The notes below the pieces were generated by a model. The model made no database searches. It worked only from the letters and a program-made list of their open reading frames with translations, and had not been told where the DNA came from. A program made the translations under genes and the position numbers. From Methylopila sp. M107 (lineage in GTDB: Bacteria > Pseudomonadota > Alphaproteobacteria > Rhizobiales > Methylopilaceae), in the NCBI RefSeq assembly GCF_000384475.1, contig NZ_ARWB01000001.1, forward strand, positions 2,646,176 to 2,710,175: a stretch of DNA of 64,000 bases. Direction: 5' to 3'. This document shows, piece after piece, positions 31,301 to 39,321 of this stretch (positions are counted from its first letter, which is position 1; every line of letters starts with the position of its first letter).

Positions 31301-31463
31301 CCGGAACCTCGGTGTAGACGATGACCTGAACGTCCGAGAGGTCCGGGATGGCGTCGAGCGGCAGGGTCTTCACCGCATAGAGCCCGCCCGCGACCGCGAA
31401 GGCGGTCGCGACCAGAACCAGCACCAGGTTGCGCGCCGACCACGCGATCAGCCGGGCGATCAT
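28314..31463 (-). CDS. cusA: CusA-type Cu(I)/Ag(I) efflux RND pump
   Basis: Inner-membrane pump of a CusCBA system. It has 1049 residues with the RND duplication. The early part is LPLDAIPDLSDVQVIVYTEV, and the helix-4 motif AVGAMIDAAIVMIENAHKHL is the HME4 (Cu/Ag) form, unlike the Zn/Co form at 6492. Met residues for the relay occur in the porter domain (for example the RIDMLATGIRTPVGLKV region). The last ~20 residues (ERSEICSLPISSRA) do not look like a CusA tail, so the extreme 3' end may have been replaced. It overlaps cusB by 4 nt and is the last gene of the copper operon. Confidence 0.92.
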   Translation of the reverse strand: MIARLIAWSARNLVLVLVATAFAVAGGLYAVKTLPLDAIPDLSDVQVIVYTEVPGQGPQVVEDQVTYPLTTAMLTVPKSRVVRGFSFFGVSFVYVIFQDGTDPYWARSRVLEFLSAAAPRLPSNVTPTLGPDATGVGWVYQYAVMAKNQTLAETRSTQDWQVRFGASAAEGVAEVASVGGFAKQYNVVVDPQRLRALGIPLSKVRDVVRGSNMDTGGRTLELSEFEFMVRGRGYLKSIKDIEQTVLKVDGGTPVLLKDVARVELGPDERRGITELNGEGEVASGIVLQRYGANALDVIGNVKAKIAALMPSLPAGTEIVPVYDRSHLIEAAIETLKSTLIEESIVVALVTIVFLLHVRSALVAILMLPVGILMAFGAMKALGIGANIMSLGGIAIAVGAMIDAAIVMIENAHKHLERAAPGKPRVEVLIEAAQEVGPALFFSLLIITVSFLPIFTLESQEGRLFGPLAFTKTFAMAAAALLSVTLVPALMVIFVRGRIVPEHRNPVNRVLIWLYRPIIRGVLRAKTLTILLAVAALGASWWPAMQLGSEFMPPLDEGTLMYMPTTLPGISVSRSTELLQTQGRIIKSFPEVASVYGKAGRAATATDPAPSEMTETIINLKPRSEWRPGVTTESLKAEMDKALQFPGVSNAWTMPIRARIDMLATGIRTPVGLKVYGSDLVEMEKLAREVEQAVKTVPGTSSAYAERVIGGYYLDITPDRSALARYGLMVSDVQDVIATALGGETVTTTVEGRERYAVNVRYPRDLRSDPQSIGREVLVPMAGGGTVPLAEVASIKRTRGPTSIRTENGKLAIYIFVDIVGRDLGGYVADARKAVAEKVALPTGSSVEWSGQFEYLERAEARLKIVVPLTLGLIFLLLYLNFRRLTETLIVMLSLPFALVGGLWLMWWLGFNLSVAVAVGFIALAGVAAETGVIMLIYLDHALEELKARRAAEGKPFTRADLTQAIMVGAVERVRPKMMTVLAIMAGLLPILWSTGAGSEVMQRIAVPMIGGMVSSTVLTLLVIPAVYALVKGFGLERSEICSLPISSRA

Positions 31464-32887
31464 CGGGCCTGATCCGGCGCCGTCAGCCCGGACAGCGCGG
31501 CCTTCAGGTTGCTCTCGGCATCGATCAGGAAAGTCGCGCCGACCACGACGGTCTCGCCTTCCGCCGCGCCCTCGCGCAGTTCGACGAAGCCCTCGCTCCG
31601 AAGGCCGAGCTTCACCGGCCGGGGTTCGAACTTGCCCTCGCCGGTCTCGACGAGCACGATCTGGCGATCGCCGCTGTCGATCACGGCGCTTGCCGGCGCC
31701 GCGAGCACGGGGCCGCCGGCTCCGGTCGCGATGTCAGCCTCGACATACATGTCCGGCAATAGCGCGCCGTCCCGGTTCTGCAACTCCACTCGGATGCGGG
31801 CGGTGCGGGTCTCCCGGTTGATGCCCGGATAGATTAGCGCGATCTTGCCCGTGATCGCCTTATCCGACCCGCGCGGCCGCACCGAAACGGTCTGGCCGAC
31901 CGCCACCACGGACAGGTCGCGTTCGGCGATGTCGAGCAGCGCCCAGACGATCGAGACATCGGCGAGCCGGAACATCTCGTCGCCGGGCATCGCCTGCATG
32001 CCGTCGACGGCCTTGCGCGACAGGATCAGCCCGTCGCGCGGGGCCGGCCAGGCGATGGTCGCGGGCACCTTGCCGGAGGCAGCGATCGCGTCGATCACGG
32101 CCGCCGGAACGTCGAGGTTCTCGAGCCTGCGCCGTGCTCCGTCGACGACCGCGCGTCCGGCCCCGGAGGGCTGGCCGACCACGGACAGGTACTGCGCGGC
32201 GGCCGCCGCGACCTCCGGCGAATAGACCTGCATCAGGACTTGGCCCTTGCGGACGGGCTCGCCCGTCGTGACCTGCTCGACCTTCTGGACGAAGGACTGG
32301 GAGCGGACCGACACGACCGACACCCGGCGCTCGTCAAGCTGGATGGACCCGCTCGCTCGGAGCGGAGCGCTCAGCGTCCGGCGACTGAGCCTCTCCGTGC
32401 GCACTCCCGAGCGCTGTCGCTTGCCCTGGCTGACGGTGACCGCGCCGCCCTCGTCCTCGTCCTCCCGGACGGGGATGTAATCCATCCCCATCGAGTCCTT
32501 CTTCGGCGTCGGCGAGGTGTCCGGCAGGCCCATGGGATTGCGGTAGTAGAGGATGCGGTCGCCGGACGGACTCGAAGGGACGGCAGGCGCCACGACCGGC
32601 TTCGCCGCGACGGTCTCGCCCGTGGAGGGATCGAAGCCGACGTCATCGCCCTCTCGGACGGCCTCGAACGGCTTGCCGTCCTCGGTCGCCCGGGGCGCGG
32701 CCGAGTAGACCGGGTGACGGTTCGGGTCGCGGTAGTACACGATCGCTCCGGCCGCGACGGTCGGAGCGGGTTGACCTTCCGCCTGAACGGCCGGTTCGCT
32801 CGGCGCTATGCCGCGCTTTCCAGCCCAGTAGCCGCCGCCCGCAAGGGCGGCCGCCAACAGGATCCCGCCGACGGCCGCCGCCTTCAT
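31460..32887 (-). CDS. cusB: CusB-type membrane fusion protein with two metal-binding HMBD segments
   Basis: Periplasmic adaptor of the Cus pump, 475 residues. The N-terminal anchor (MKAAAVGGILLAAALAGGGYWAG) is followed by two heavy-metal-binding-type segments: GAIVYYRDPNRHPVYSA (about residue 48) and RILYYRNPMGLPDTSPTPKK then DSMGMDYIPV (about 110-140). The adaptor core follows with a lipoyl half (QVTTGEPVRKGQVLMQVYSP), barrel strands and a C-terminal domain with VLVETGEGKFEPRPVKLG. The Met-rich segment would accept Cu(I) from CusF. It overlaps both neighbours by 4 nt. Confidence 0.92.
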   Translation of the reverse strand: MKAAAVGGILLAAALAGGGYWAGKRGIAPSEPAVQAEGQPAPTVAAGAIVYYRDPNRHPVYSAAPRATEDGKPFEAVREGDDVGFDPSTGETVAAKPVVAPAVPSSPSGDRILYYRNPMGLPDTSPTPKKDSMGMDYIPVREDEDEGGAVTVSQGKRQRSGVRTERLSRRTLSAPLRASGSIQLDERRVSVVSVRSQSFVQKVEQVTTGEPVRKGQVLMQVYSPEVAAAAAQYLSVVGQPSGAGRAVVDGARRRLENLDVPAAVIDAIAASGKVPATIAWPAPRDGLILSRKAVDGMQAMPGDEMFRLADVSIVWALLDIAERDLSVVAVGQTVSVRPRGSDKAITGKIALIYPGINRETRTARIRVELQNRDGALLPDMYVEADIATGAGGPVLAAPASAVIDSGDRQIVLVETGEGKFEPRPVKLGLRSEGFVELREGAAEGETVVVGATFLIDAESNLKAALSGLTAPDQAR

Positions 32888-33288
32888 GGCTTGGCCTGCA
32901 GCACGAGCTTGCCCTCGACCGTGCCGGTTTCGCCCTGCACCTTGGCCGCGAGCGACAGTCTCCAGCCGCCCTCCATCGTCAGCTTGGTCTTGAAACGATA
33001 GACGCCAGGCTGGTCGGAGGGCGCGGAGCCGATGGCGGACGACATGGTGGGCATGCCGTCGGGCGCCATGTCGATCCGGGTCGAGTAGATCACCGCGTCG
33101 GGAACGGGCTTCGAGGTCCGTTTGTCGACCAGGCGTACCGCCACGACGGCGTCGCCTACTTTGGCGACGCTCTCTACAAGCTGAAACTCATAGTCGGAGA
33201 CGTCGGCGAGCGCAGGGGTCAGAAGGGCGGCCGAGATGACGGCAGCAAGCGTTGCGGCGCGCGGGCGTCGACCTTGGAACATGGACAT
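32884..33288 (-). CDS. FixH-like secreted protein of the cus operon
   Basis: A 134-residue protein with a signal peptide (RRPRAATLAAVISAALLTPALA) and an Ig-like domain of the FixH/YtkA type: YEFQLVESVAKVGDAVVAVR, SKPVPDAVIYSTRIDMAPDG, PGVYRFKTKLTMEGGWRLSL. The Met residues in IDMAPDGMPTMSS could bind copper. Proteins of this type often sit just before cusB. The ATG at 33288 (or 33282) follows the upstream gap. It overlaps cusB by 4 nt. Confidence 0.75.
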   Translation of the reverse strand: MSMFQGRRPRAATLAAVISAALLTPALADVSDYEFQLVESVAKVGDAVVAVRLVDKRTSKPVPDAVIYSTRIDMAPDGMPTMSSAIGSAPSDQPGVYRFKTKLTMEGGWRLSLAAKVQGETGTVEGKLVLQAKP

Positions 33289-33426
33289 TGTTGAAATCCG
33301 AAGTGCGTCTTTGTCCGGCGTTCGGCCAGACTCATGTCCCGCAGCCTTGGGGCCACGGGTTCGAGACCGCGCGGGCTCTTGAACCCGTACGGCGCGATCC
33401 GGCGCCATGGGCGCCGTAGACGGACT

Positions 33427-33798
33427 TCAGCTTCGGGGAGGTCGGGCCGGGGGTTCCGAGACCGGGCCTGCGCGGGCGGCGTCGTCACCGGGAAGGACGG
33501 CGGATAGCGCCAATATACGATGCGCTCTGGTCATGACCGCCACCGGCGCGGCGGGTGCGCATTTCGTCATGCAGGTCGCGAGCAACGGACAGCTCTTCTG
33601 GCAGTCCGGCATCACCGGGGCATCATCCGGGCAGCAGGGCATGCCGTCCGCCATGGGCTCCATCGAATCCATGGCGACAGGCGTCGCGAGGCCGACCGCC
33701 GCGGCGTTCGCCGCAACCGGAATCGCGCCGACGCCGAGCATCAGCACGAAGACCAGGATATACCGCACGCGAGCGCCGAGGTTCATGAAAGCGACCAT
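33427..33798 (-). CDS. Cysteine-rich membrane-anchored protein
   Basis: A 123-residue protein with an N-terminal helix (RYILVFVLMLGVGAIPVAANA) and a dense Met/Cys segment, MDSMEPMADGMPCCPDDAPV followed by MPDCQKSCPLLATCMTKC, with seven Cys in about 30 residues. This pattern suits Cu(I) or Ag(I) binding in the periplasm. It lies between two operon members with 55-nt and 138-nt gaps. No named family was recognised; similar Cys-rich proteins are frequent in cus/sil-type loci. Confidence 0.65.
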   Translation of the reverse strand: MVAFMNLGARVRYILVFVLMLGVGAIPVAANAAAVGLATPVAMDSMEPMADGMPCCPDDAPVMPDCQKSCPLLATCMTKCAPAAPVAVMTRAHRILALSAVLPGDDAARAGPVSEPPARPPRS

Positions 33799-33853
33799 GC
33801 GCCTAAACGCTGCGCTCGTGAAGACGCCGTCGATCAGTCCTCGCAAGCATGGG

Positions 33854-34324
33854 TCACTGCTTCGCCTGAGCCAGCATGCGGTCGTAGAGGTCGTGGCGGA
33901 TCTCATGCTGGGCGATGATCCCTTGCACGAGGGGCTTCGCCGTCGCCTTGCACCAAGCGTCCAGGCGCTCCGATTGCTCGTCCGCCGGCCCGTCTCCCAT
34001 GACGTGGATGAAACCGATCGAGACCGCTCGCGACGCGTTCGCGGCGCGGATCACCACGATCCCAGACTCCGTCTGCGAAAGTCGATCGAGCACCTCACGC
34101 TGGACGTGGTCGGCGAATCCGACGCCGTCAAGGTCTCCGGTCCTGGTGTCCTCGGCGAACCACCTGTCCTGTTGCGAACAGACCAGGGTTAGGTTCTTCG
34201 CGAGGAAGGCCGTCGACAGCACGTTCGCCAGCATGTCCGTGTCCGGAGCCGAGGGAACCAGGTCCCCGGGAGCGGCGACCGCCGTCGACGCGCCGAGCGC
34301 GAGGCAGATCAGGATCACACGCAT
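33854..34324 (-). CDS. Secreted protein, paralogue of the czc-linked protein at 6004
   Basis: A 156-residue protein with a signal peptide (MRVILICLALGASTAVAAPG). Its mature part aligns end to end with the protein at 6004-6495: DMLANVLSTAFLAKNLTLVC against DVMRNILSPVFLAQNLVAVC, and AWCKATAKPLVQGIIAQHEI against ALCEGTAKPFVRGVVENHDE. The two Cys and the HExRHxxYxxML-like end are conserved. It is therefore an efflux-associated periplasmic family rather than a chance neighbour. The family name and function are unknown to me. Confidence 0.7.
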   Translation of the reverse strand: MRVILICLALGASTAVAAPGDLVPSAPDTDMLANVLSTAFLAKNLTLVCSQQDRWFAEDTRTGDLDGVGFADHVQREVLDRLSQTESGIVVIRAANASRAVSIGFIHVMGDGPADEQSERLDAWCKATAKPLVQGIIAQHEIRHDLYDRMLAQAKQ

Positions 34325-34383
34325 CGTCGCCCTCCCGGAAACGGCGACGGCGGCAGCCGGATCATCCGCACGCCGCCGGACCT

Positions 34384-34836
34384 TCACTTCGCCTTGTCGG
34401 CCTTGGCCGCCCACGCCTCGAACTCGGCGATCTCGCGCTCCTGGTCGGCGATGATCTTCATCGCCCAGGACTTCGCCTGCTCGTCCTTGCCGGACTGCAG
34501 CTCGATCCTGCTCATGGCGACGGCGCCGCGGTGATGGGCGATCATCCCGCAGACGAAGGCGAGGTCAGGATCTTTGATCCCGTGTGTCGCGCGCATGGTC
34601 TTGCCCATGTCCTGCATGGCCTTCATCGAGCCCATCTGGGCCTCGCCCATGTCCGACATCGAGTGGGCCGCCATGTCGCCCATCTCCATAGCCTTGCCCG
34701 TCGCGCCTTGTCCGGGAGAGGCGTCCTGGCAAGCCTTGGGGAGGCTTTCCGTCCCCGATGGCGGCGACTTGGATTCCTGAGCGATGGCCGTCGAGACGGT
34801 CAGCGCGAGCGCGGCCGCGAGTGCGATCCTGTTCAT
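34384..34836 (-). CDS. Secreted DUF305 protein
   Basis: A 150-residue protein with a signal peptide (MNRIALAAALALTVSTAIAQ), a Met-rich middle (KAMEMGDMAAHSMSDMGEAQ) and a DUF305 helical core ending in FVCGMIAHHRGAVAMSRIEL and WAMKIIADQEREIAEFEAWA. GMIAHHRGAVAMS is the family metal-site motif. This is the second DUF305 of the window; here it sits in the copper operon next to cusF and likely buffers periplasmic copper. Confidence 0.85.
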   Translation of the reverse strand: MNRIALAAALALTVSTAIAQESKSPPSGTESLPKACQDASPGQGATGKAMEMGDMAAHSMSDMGEAQMGSMKAMQDMGKTMRATHGIKDPDLAFVCGMIAHHRGAVAMSRIELQSGKDEQAKSWAMKIIADQEREIAEFEAWAAKADKAK

Positions 34837-34898
34837 GTTCGGTCTCCTTGTTTGATAGGGGAGCGAGGCGGCCACGTCCCGCGGCCGCCTCGCCGGCG

Positions 34899-35180
34899 TC
34901 ACTTCTTCTGGATCTTGGTGACGGTGATCTGGCCGTTCACGCGGTCGGCCTCGAACGTCACCTTGTCGCCGGCCTTCACGCCCTTGAGCATGGCGGGGTC
35001 GGCGGCCTTGAAGACCATCGACATCGGCTCGTCCATGCCGAGGTTCTTGATCGGGCCGTGGTCGAGCGTGATCTTGCCCGCGCTCTCGTCGACCTTCTTG
35101 ACCGTACCGTCCGCGGCGGAGGCCGCGGTGGCGATGAGGGCGACCGCGAGGGCGCCAAGGACTACTGCTGACTTCTTCAT
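34899..35180 (-). CDS. cusF: CusF-type periplasmic copper chaperone
   Basis: A 93-residue protein with a signal peptide (MKKSAVVLGALAVALIATAASA) and a small OB barrel. The Cu(I)-site pattern is visible: KITLDHGPIKNLGMDEPMSM followed by VF, giving His, Met and Met ligands, with an aromatic position in the following strand. CusF hands Cu(I)/Ag(I) to CusB. Its position in the operon and its length are typical. Confidence 0.9.
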   Translation of the reverse strand: MKKSAVVLGALAVALIATAASAADGTVKKVDESAGKITLDHGPIKNLGMDEPMSMVFKAADPAMLKGVKAGDKVTFEADRVNGQITVTKIQKK

Positions 35181-35199
35181 GGGGTCTCCTGCTTGGGGG

Positions 35200-35673
35200 T
35201 CACTTGACGGCGACCGTGCCGTCCATCCCGGCCTCGCGATGGCCGGGGATCAGGCAGGCGAAGTTGAACTCGCCTGATTTCGAGAACTTCCAGGTGATCT
35301 CGTCGGACTTGCCCGGCCCCACGCGGCGGCCGTTCGGCTCGTCGTGCTCCATGTCCGGGTTCTTGCGCATCGCGATCGCGTGCTTGTCGTTGTCGGCGCG
35401 GGTCGCGAGCATGAACTCGTGGTCGATCTGGCCTTGGTTCTTGAGGACGAAGTGGACCTGCTCGCCTCTATTTGCGGTGATCGAGATCGGCTCGAAGAGC
35501 ATCTTGCCGTCGTCGGTCTCCTTCATGACTACCTCCACCGTTCGGGACGGCTTCTTTGGATCGCCCGGTTCGCCGAACGCCTTCGTATCGCCATGCGAGT
35601 GGCCGGCGTCGGCCCAAGCGACGGAGGACGCGAGCGCCGCGGCGAGGACGGCAAGCATCAGGGACGTCTTCAT
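35200..35673 (-). CDS. Cupredoxin (plastocyanin/azurin-like copper protein)
   Basis: A 157-residue secreted blue-copper-type protein. After the signal peptide (MKTSLMLAVLAAALASSVAWA) comes a His-rich linker (DAGHSHGDTKAFG). The cupredoxin domain follows with QIDHEFMLATR (first His ligand) and FACLIPGHREAGM (the Cys-x4-His-x4-Met ligand loop). It probably carries electrons or binds copper released in the periplasm. It lies between cusF and the multicopper oxidase with short gaps and matches the CopI-like proteins of copper islands. Confidence 0.87.
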   Translation of the reverse strand: MKTSLMLAVLAAALASSVAWADAGHSHGDTKAFGEPGDPKKPSRTVEVVMKETDDGKMLFEPISITANRGEQVHFVLKNQGQIDHEFMLATRADNDKHAIAMRKNPDMEHDEPNGRRVGPGKSDEITWKFSKSGEFNFACLIPGHREAGMDGTVAVK

Positions 35674-35698
35674 CGGTTCTTCCTGCTGAGTTGAGAGG

Positions 35699-37102
35699 TC
35701 AGTGGTTCGCCTGCCCGCTGGAGCCCGCCTTGGGCTTCACGACGTTCATCTCGACGTCTCCGGGCTTGGGCTTGGCGGGAGGGGCGGCGGCCGCGTCGCG
35801 CTCCGGCCCCTTCCACTCGAAAGCGACCTGGCCTTCGGGGTGCTTGAACCAGCCAGGGTCCTTGTAGTCGCCTGGGCTGAGGCTCTCGCGGACCTTCACG
35901 ACCGAGAACATGCCCCCCATCTCGATCGGGCCGAATTGGCCGAACCCGGTCATCATCGGCAGCGTGTTGTCGGGGAGCGGCATCTCCATCTCGCCCATGT
36001 CGGCCATGCCCGCCTGTCCCATCGGCATGTAGCCGGGGACCAGCGCCTTGATCTTCTTGGCGACGTCCTTCTTGTTCACGCCGATGAAGTTCGAGACGTC
36101 GTGGCCCATGGCGTTCATGGTGTGGTGCGACTTGTGGCAGTGGATCGCCCAGTCGCCGGGGGCGTCGGCGACGAAGTCGAAGGCGCGCATCTGCCCAACC
36201 GCGCAGTCGATCGTGACCTCGGGCCAGGCCGCGGCCTCCGGCACCCAGCCACCGTCCGTGCACGAGACCTTGAAGTCGTAGCCGTGCATGTGGATCGGGT
36301 GGTTGGTCATGGTGAGGTTGCCGAACCGCACCCGCACCTTGTCGCCCTTGGCCGCGACCAGATGGTCGATCCCGGGGAACACCCGCGTGTTCCAGGTCCA
36401 GAGATTGAAGTCGGTCATCTCGGCGACGCGGGGCACGTAGGTCCCCGGGTCGATGTCGTAGGCCGACATCAGGAAGACGAAGTCGCGGTCGACGCGCCGG
36501 AACGCCGGGTCCTTCGGGTGCACGACGAAGAAGCCCATCATGCCCATGGCCATCTGGACCATCTCGTCGGCGTGCGGGTGGTACATGAAGGTCCCGCTCT
36601 TCCGGAGCTGGAACTCGTAGACGAACGTCTTGCCCGGCTTGATGTGCGGCTGCGTCAGCCCCCCGACGCCGTCCATGCCGCTTGGGAGCAACTGTCCGTG
36701 CCAGTGCACCGTGGTGTGCTCGGGAAGGCGGTTGGTGACGAAGATGCGGACCTTGTCGCCCTCGACCGCCTCGATGGTCGGGCCGGGCGACTGGCCGTTG
36801 TAGCCCCAGAGATGCGCGACCATCCCGGGGGCGAGCTCGCGGATCACAGGCTCGGCGACGAGGTGGAACTCCTTCCAGTCGCCGTTCATGCGCCAGGGCG
36901 CGGTCCAGCCGTTGAGCGTGACAACAGGGTTGTAGTCGGGCCCCGTGGTCGGAACGAAAGGCGGCTGCATGGTCGCGTCCTTCATTGTCGCGGCCTCAGG
37001 AATCGCCGCGGCGTGGACGCGGCCTGACACCGCGGTCGCGGCGACGAGCGACGTCGCTCCGGCGGCGGAAGCCGACAGGAAGGATCTGCGCGAGACGGTC
37101 AT
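35699..37102 (-). CDS. Multicopper oxidase (CopA/CueO class)
   Basis: A 467-residue periplasmic oxidase that converts Cu(I) to less toxic Cu(II). The Tat signal is TVSRRSFLSASAAG. Copper ligands are seen as HWHGQLLPSGMDG and YHPHADEM in the first half, and HPIHMHGYDFKV and HCHKSHHTMNAMGH in the second, giving the type 1 and trinuclear sites. Met-rich loops (GYMPMGQAGMADMGEMEM) near the C-terminus are typical substrate-copper sites. The ATG at 37102 follows GGAGG; one at 37120 is also in frame. Confidence 0.9.
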   Translation of the reverse strand: MTVSRRSFLSASAAGATSLVAATAVSGRVHAAAIPEAATMKDATMQPPFVPTTGPDYNPVVTLNGWTAPWRMNGDWKEFHLVAEPVIRELAPGMVAHLWGYNGQSPGPTIEAVEGDKVRIFVTNRLPEHTTVHWHGQLLPSGMDGVGGLTQPHIKPGKTFVYEFQLRKSGTFMYHPHADEMVQMAMGMMGFFVVHPKDPAFRRVDRDFVFLMSAYDIDPGTYVPRVAEMTDFNLWTWNTRVFPGIDHLVAAKGDKVRVRFGNLTMTNHPIHMHGYDFKVSCTDGGWVPEAAAWPEVTIDCAVGQMRAFDFVADAPGDWAIHCHKSHHTMNAMGHDVSNFIGVNKKDVAKKIKALVPGYMPMGQAGMADMGEMEMPLPDNTLPMMTGFGQFGPIEMGGMFSVVKVRESLSPGDYKDPGWFKHPEGQVAFEWKGPERDAAAAPPAKPKPGDVEMNVVKPKAGSSGQANH

Positions 37103-37116
37103 GGGTGCCTCCGGTT

Positions 37117-38553
37117 TCATTGGGGGGACGCCGCCGACGCTGACGTCGCGGAAGCGAGCTTCGGCTCGGGCGGGGGTTCGGACGCCGTGCCGCCGCCGAT
37201 CAGGGCTGCCTGGAAGTCGACGTCGGCGAGGAAGAAGTCGCGCTTGGCCCGGATCGCCGCGACGTTCGAGGCAACGTTCTCACGGGCGTTGGTGAGCAGC
37301 TCGAAGGCGTCGACCAACATGCCGTTGTACTGGAGCTGCGCTTCTTCGGTGATGACCTTGCGGAGCGGCAGCACGCGCCTCTGGTAGGAACGCGCAATGT
37401 CGTGGCGGCCGCGGTAGGTGGCGTAGGCCTCGCGCGCCTCGGAGCGGGCGTTGACGGCCTTCTCGAGCAGGCGGTTGACCGCGCCCATGTAGGTCTCGCG
37501 CGCCTTGGCCGAACGCGCTTTCCCGAAGTCGAAGATCGGGATCTGAACCGCGACCTCGAAGCCCTTGGGGTTCGCCTTCTCGCCCTCGGCCGACTTCGCG
37601 TGGTTCGCGAGCCCCGTGACCTCCAGCATCGAGATCGCGCGGGTCTGATCGGTGAGGCCGTAGGATTGCGCGAGGGCGTCGAGCTCGAGCCGGTCGCCGA
37701 TGATGTCCACCCGGCGCCGGATGGCGGTCGCCTCGACGTCGCCTTGGGTCTTGAGCCGCGGGAACGACGGCAGCCGCGCGGGCAGCCTGTAGTCGAGGTC
37801 GCGTCCCCAGAGACCCAGCTGGCGGGTGAGCGCCTCGCGCTCCTTGGCGGCCTCGAGGCGCGCCTCCGCGAGCTCGGTCGCGACCTCGGCGTAGAGCGCG
37901 CCGGATCGGGCCTGGTTGAGCTTAGTGGCCGCCCCCGTCTCACCGAGTTTTTTGGTGAGCTCGGCCGCGGCGCCCGCCGAACCCCGCGCCGCCTCGAGGA
38001 AGGCGGTGGTCTCTCGCGCCGCGACCGCCTTGTAGAACGCACGGCGCGCCTCGGCTGCGGTCCGGAAGGTCGCAGCGATCGCCTTGAACTGGGCGGCGCG
38101 GAACTCGGTCTCCGCAATCTTCGCGCGCCGTGGCAGCGTCAGGAGCTGGAGCAGGTCCGCGATCAGGCGGCGCTCGATGTCGAGGTCGCCGGAGCCGGCC
38201 ACGCGTTCGATCGAGACCGTGGGCGACGGCGGCAGGCTGGCTTCGACGAACTCCGCCTCGGACACGCCGAGCGCATTGTACTCGGCCTGGAGGCCGCGGT
38301 TATTCAGCAGCGCGATCTGGACCGCGGCGTCCGCCGTCAGAGGCCTCGCCAGCAGGCGGTCGACGCGCCCCTTCACCGCTCCGGCGTCCATTGCCGTTAC
38401 GATCTTCGCCGTATCCTTGCCGAGGTCGAGCGATACCCGCGACACGACCGGGGTCATGCCGCCGTCCGCCGAGACCGACGCGCATGCCCCGAGCGAGGCC
38501 GACAGCGCGCCGACCGCAACCGCCCTCATGAGGCGTGAATGGAGCGCCGCCAT
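37117..38553 (-). CDS. cusC: CusC-type outer-membrane efflux lipoprotein (TolC family)
   Basis: Outer-membrane channel of the Cus pump, 478 residues. The lipoprotein signal ends at the lipobox LGAC (VAVGALSASLGACASVSADG). Two OEP repeats follow, with VQIALLNNRGLQAEYNALGV, ASLPPSPTVSIERVAG, and later KGFEVAVQIPIFDFGKARSA. It starts with GTG-ATG, overlapping the stop of the small lipoprotein gene. The multicopper oxidase starts 15 nt after its stop. Confidence 0.9.
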   Translation of the reverse strand: MAALHSRLMRAVAVGALSASLGACASVSADGGMTPVVSRVSLDLGKDTAKIVTAMDAGAVKGRVDRLLARPLTADAAVQIALLNNRGLQAEYNALGVSEAEFVEASLPPSPTVSIERVAGSGDLDIERRLIADLLQLLTLPRRAKIAETEFRAAQFKAIAATFRTAAEARRAFYKAVAARETTAFLEAARGSAGAAAELTKKLGETGAATKLNQARSGALYAEVATELAEARLEAAKEREALTRQLGLWGRDLDYRLPARLPSFPRLKTQGDVEATAIRRRVDIIGDRLELDALAQSYGLTDQTRAISMLEVTGLANHAKSAEGEKANPKGFEVAVQIPIFDFGKARSAKARETYMGAVNRLLEKAVNARSEAREAYATYRGRHDIARSYQRRVLPLRKVITEEAQLQYNGMLVDAFELLTNARENVASNVAAIRAKRDFFLADVDFQAALIGGGTASEPPPEPKLASATSASAASPQ

Positions 38554-38780
38554 CACATGCCCTCCGCAGGTTTCGGCGCGACGCCCTTGTTCTGTTCAAG
38601 CCAAGGCTTCGGCTGGACCGGGCGGTAGTCCGCCGTGCCCGCCGTGACAGAGCTGTATCGGAGGGTCGGAACCGACGCGGACGGATTGCTTGGGTCGTCG
38701 CGCCCCGCGATGGGCGATGGCAATTGCGTTGAGCAACCGCCGAGGAATAGAGCGGCGGCAGCCGAGACGAGCGGCTTCAT
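38553..38780 (-). CDS. Small lipoprotein upstream of cusC
   Basis: A 75-residue protein with a lipoprotein signal (MKPLVSAAAALFLGGCSTQL; lipobox LGGC) and a short Pro-rich mature part (RPVQPKPWLEQNKGVAPKPA). The TGATG overlap with cusC shows translational coupling. The function is unknown. Small lipoproteins of this kind recur before copper-oxidase/efflux genes. Confidence 0.7.
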   Translation of the reverse strand: MKPLVSAAAALFLGGCSTQLPSPIAGRDDPSNPSASVPTLRYSSVTAGTADYRPVQPKPWLEQNKGVAPKPAEGM

Positions 38781-38910
38781 GGAAAACCCCGGAATCTGAA
38801 CGAGCAAGCGCGAGGGCGCCGTGGCGCCGGCGAGGCGCGTGGTCGGTCAGATGTCTCGAAGTGCGACGACGGAGCCCAGAACTAGGGCGTGCGTCAGGCT
38901 CGCGAGGACG

Positions 38911-39321
38911 TCAGCCGACCAGCGCGGCGGACGGTCTCGGGGGGCGCTTGATGTGGACGGTCGGCCCGGACAGGGCGGCCTTCGCCGGAACCACGGGCAG
39001 GACAGTCACCTTGATGGTCACGGCCTGGAGCGGCTCCATTTCGGTCGAGATGACGGCATGGCAGGTGTTGCTGCAGCAGGTGGGCTTGCCCGAGCCGGAC
39101 TGGCCCATGTGGCCAGTGCAGTCGGCGGATGTAGCTTCCATGCCTTGGTCGGGCGTCGAAGCGACAACGCCCGCCGTCGCGGCGTGGACTTCGCCCTGTT
39201 GGGTGGCCGCGGCGGGCGCGCCGTGGGCTTCGTGGGCCTGGCTCGGCGTGGTCCAAATCGCGGCCACGAACAGCACGAGCGCGAGGCCGGCAACGATCCT
39301 GAGCAGCGAGCGGACGGTCAT
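38911..39321 (-). CDS. Secreted His/Cys-containing protein next to csoR
   Basis: A 136-residue protein with an N-terminal helix (LLRIVAGLALVLFVAAIWTT), a His segment (HEAHGAPAAATQQGEVHAAT) and a Cys cluster, DCTGHMGQSGSGKPTCCSNT followed by CHAV. Copper binding is plausible from CCSNTCH. It overlaps csoR by 4 nt, so it is the second gene of the operon. The Cys arrangement recalls DUF2946-like proteins, but I cannot assign a family. Confidence 0.65.
   Translation of the reverse strand: MTVRSLLRIVAGLALVLFVAAIWTTPSQAHEAHGAPAAATQQGEVHAATAGVVASTPDQGMEATSADCTGHMGQSGSGKPTCCSNTCHAVISTEMEPLQAVTIKVTVLPVVPAKAALSGPTVHIKRPPRPSAALVG

Noticed and set aside
28537-31443. 968-codon frame on the same strand as cusA in another phase
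   Set aside because: Arg/Gly/Ala-rich shadow product without motifs; cusA in the other phase is clear.
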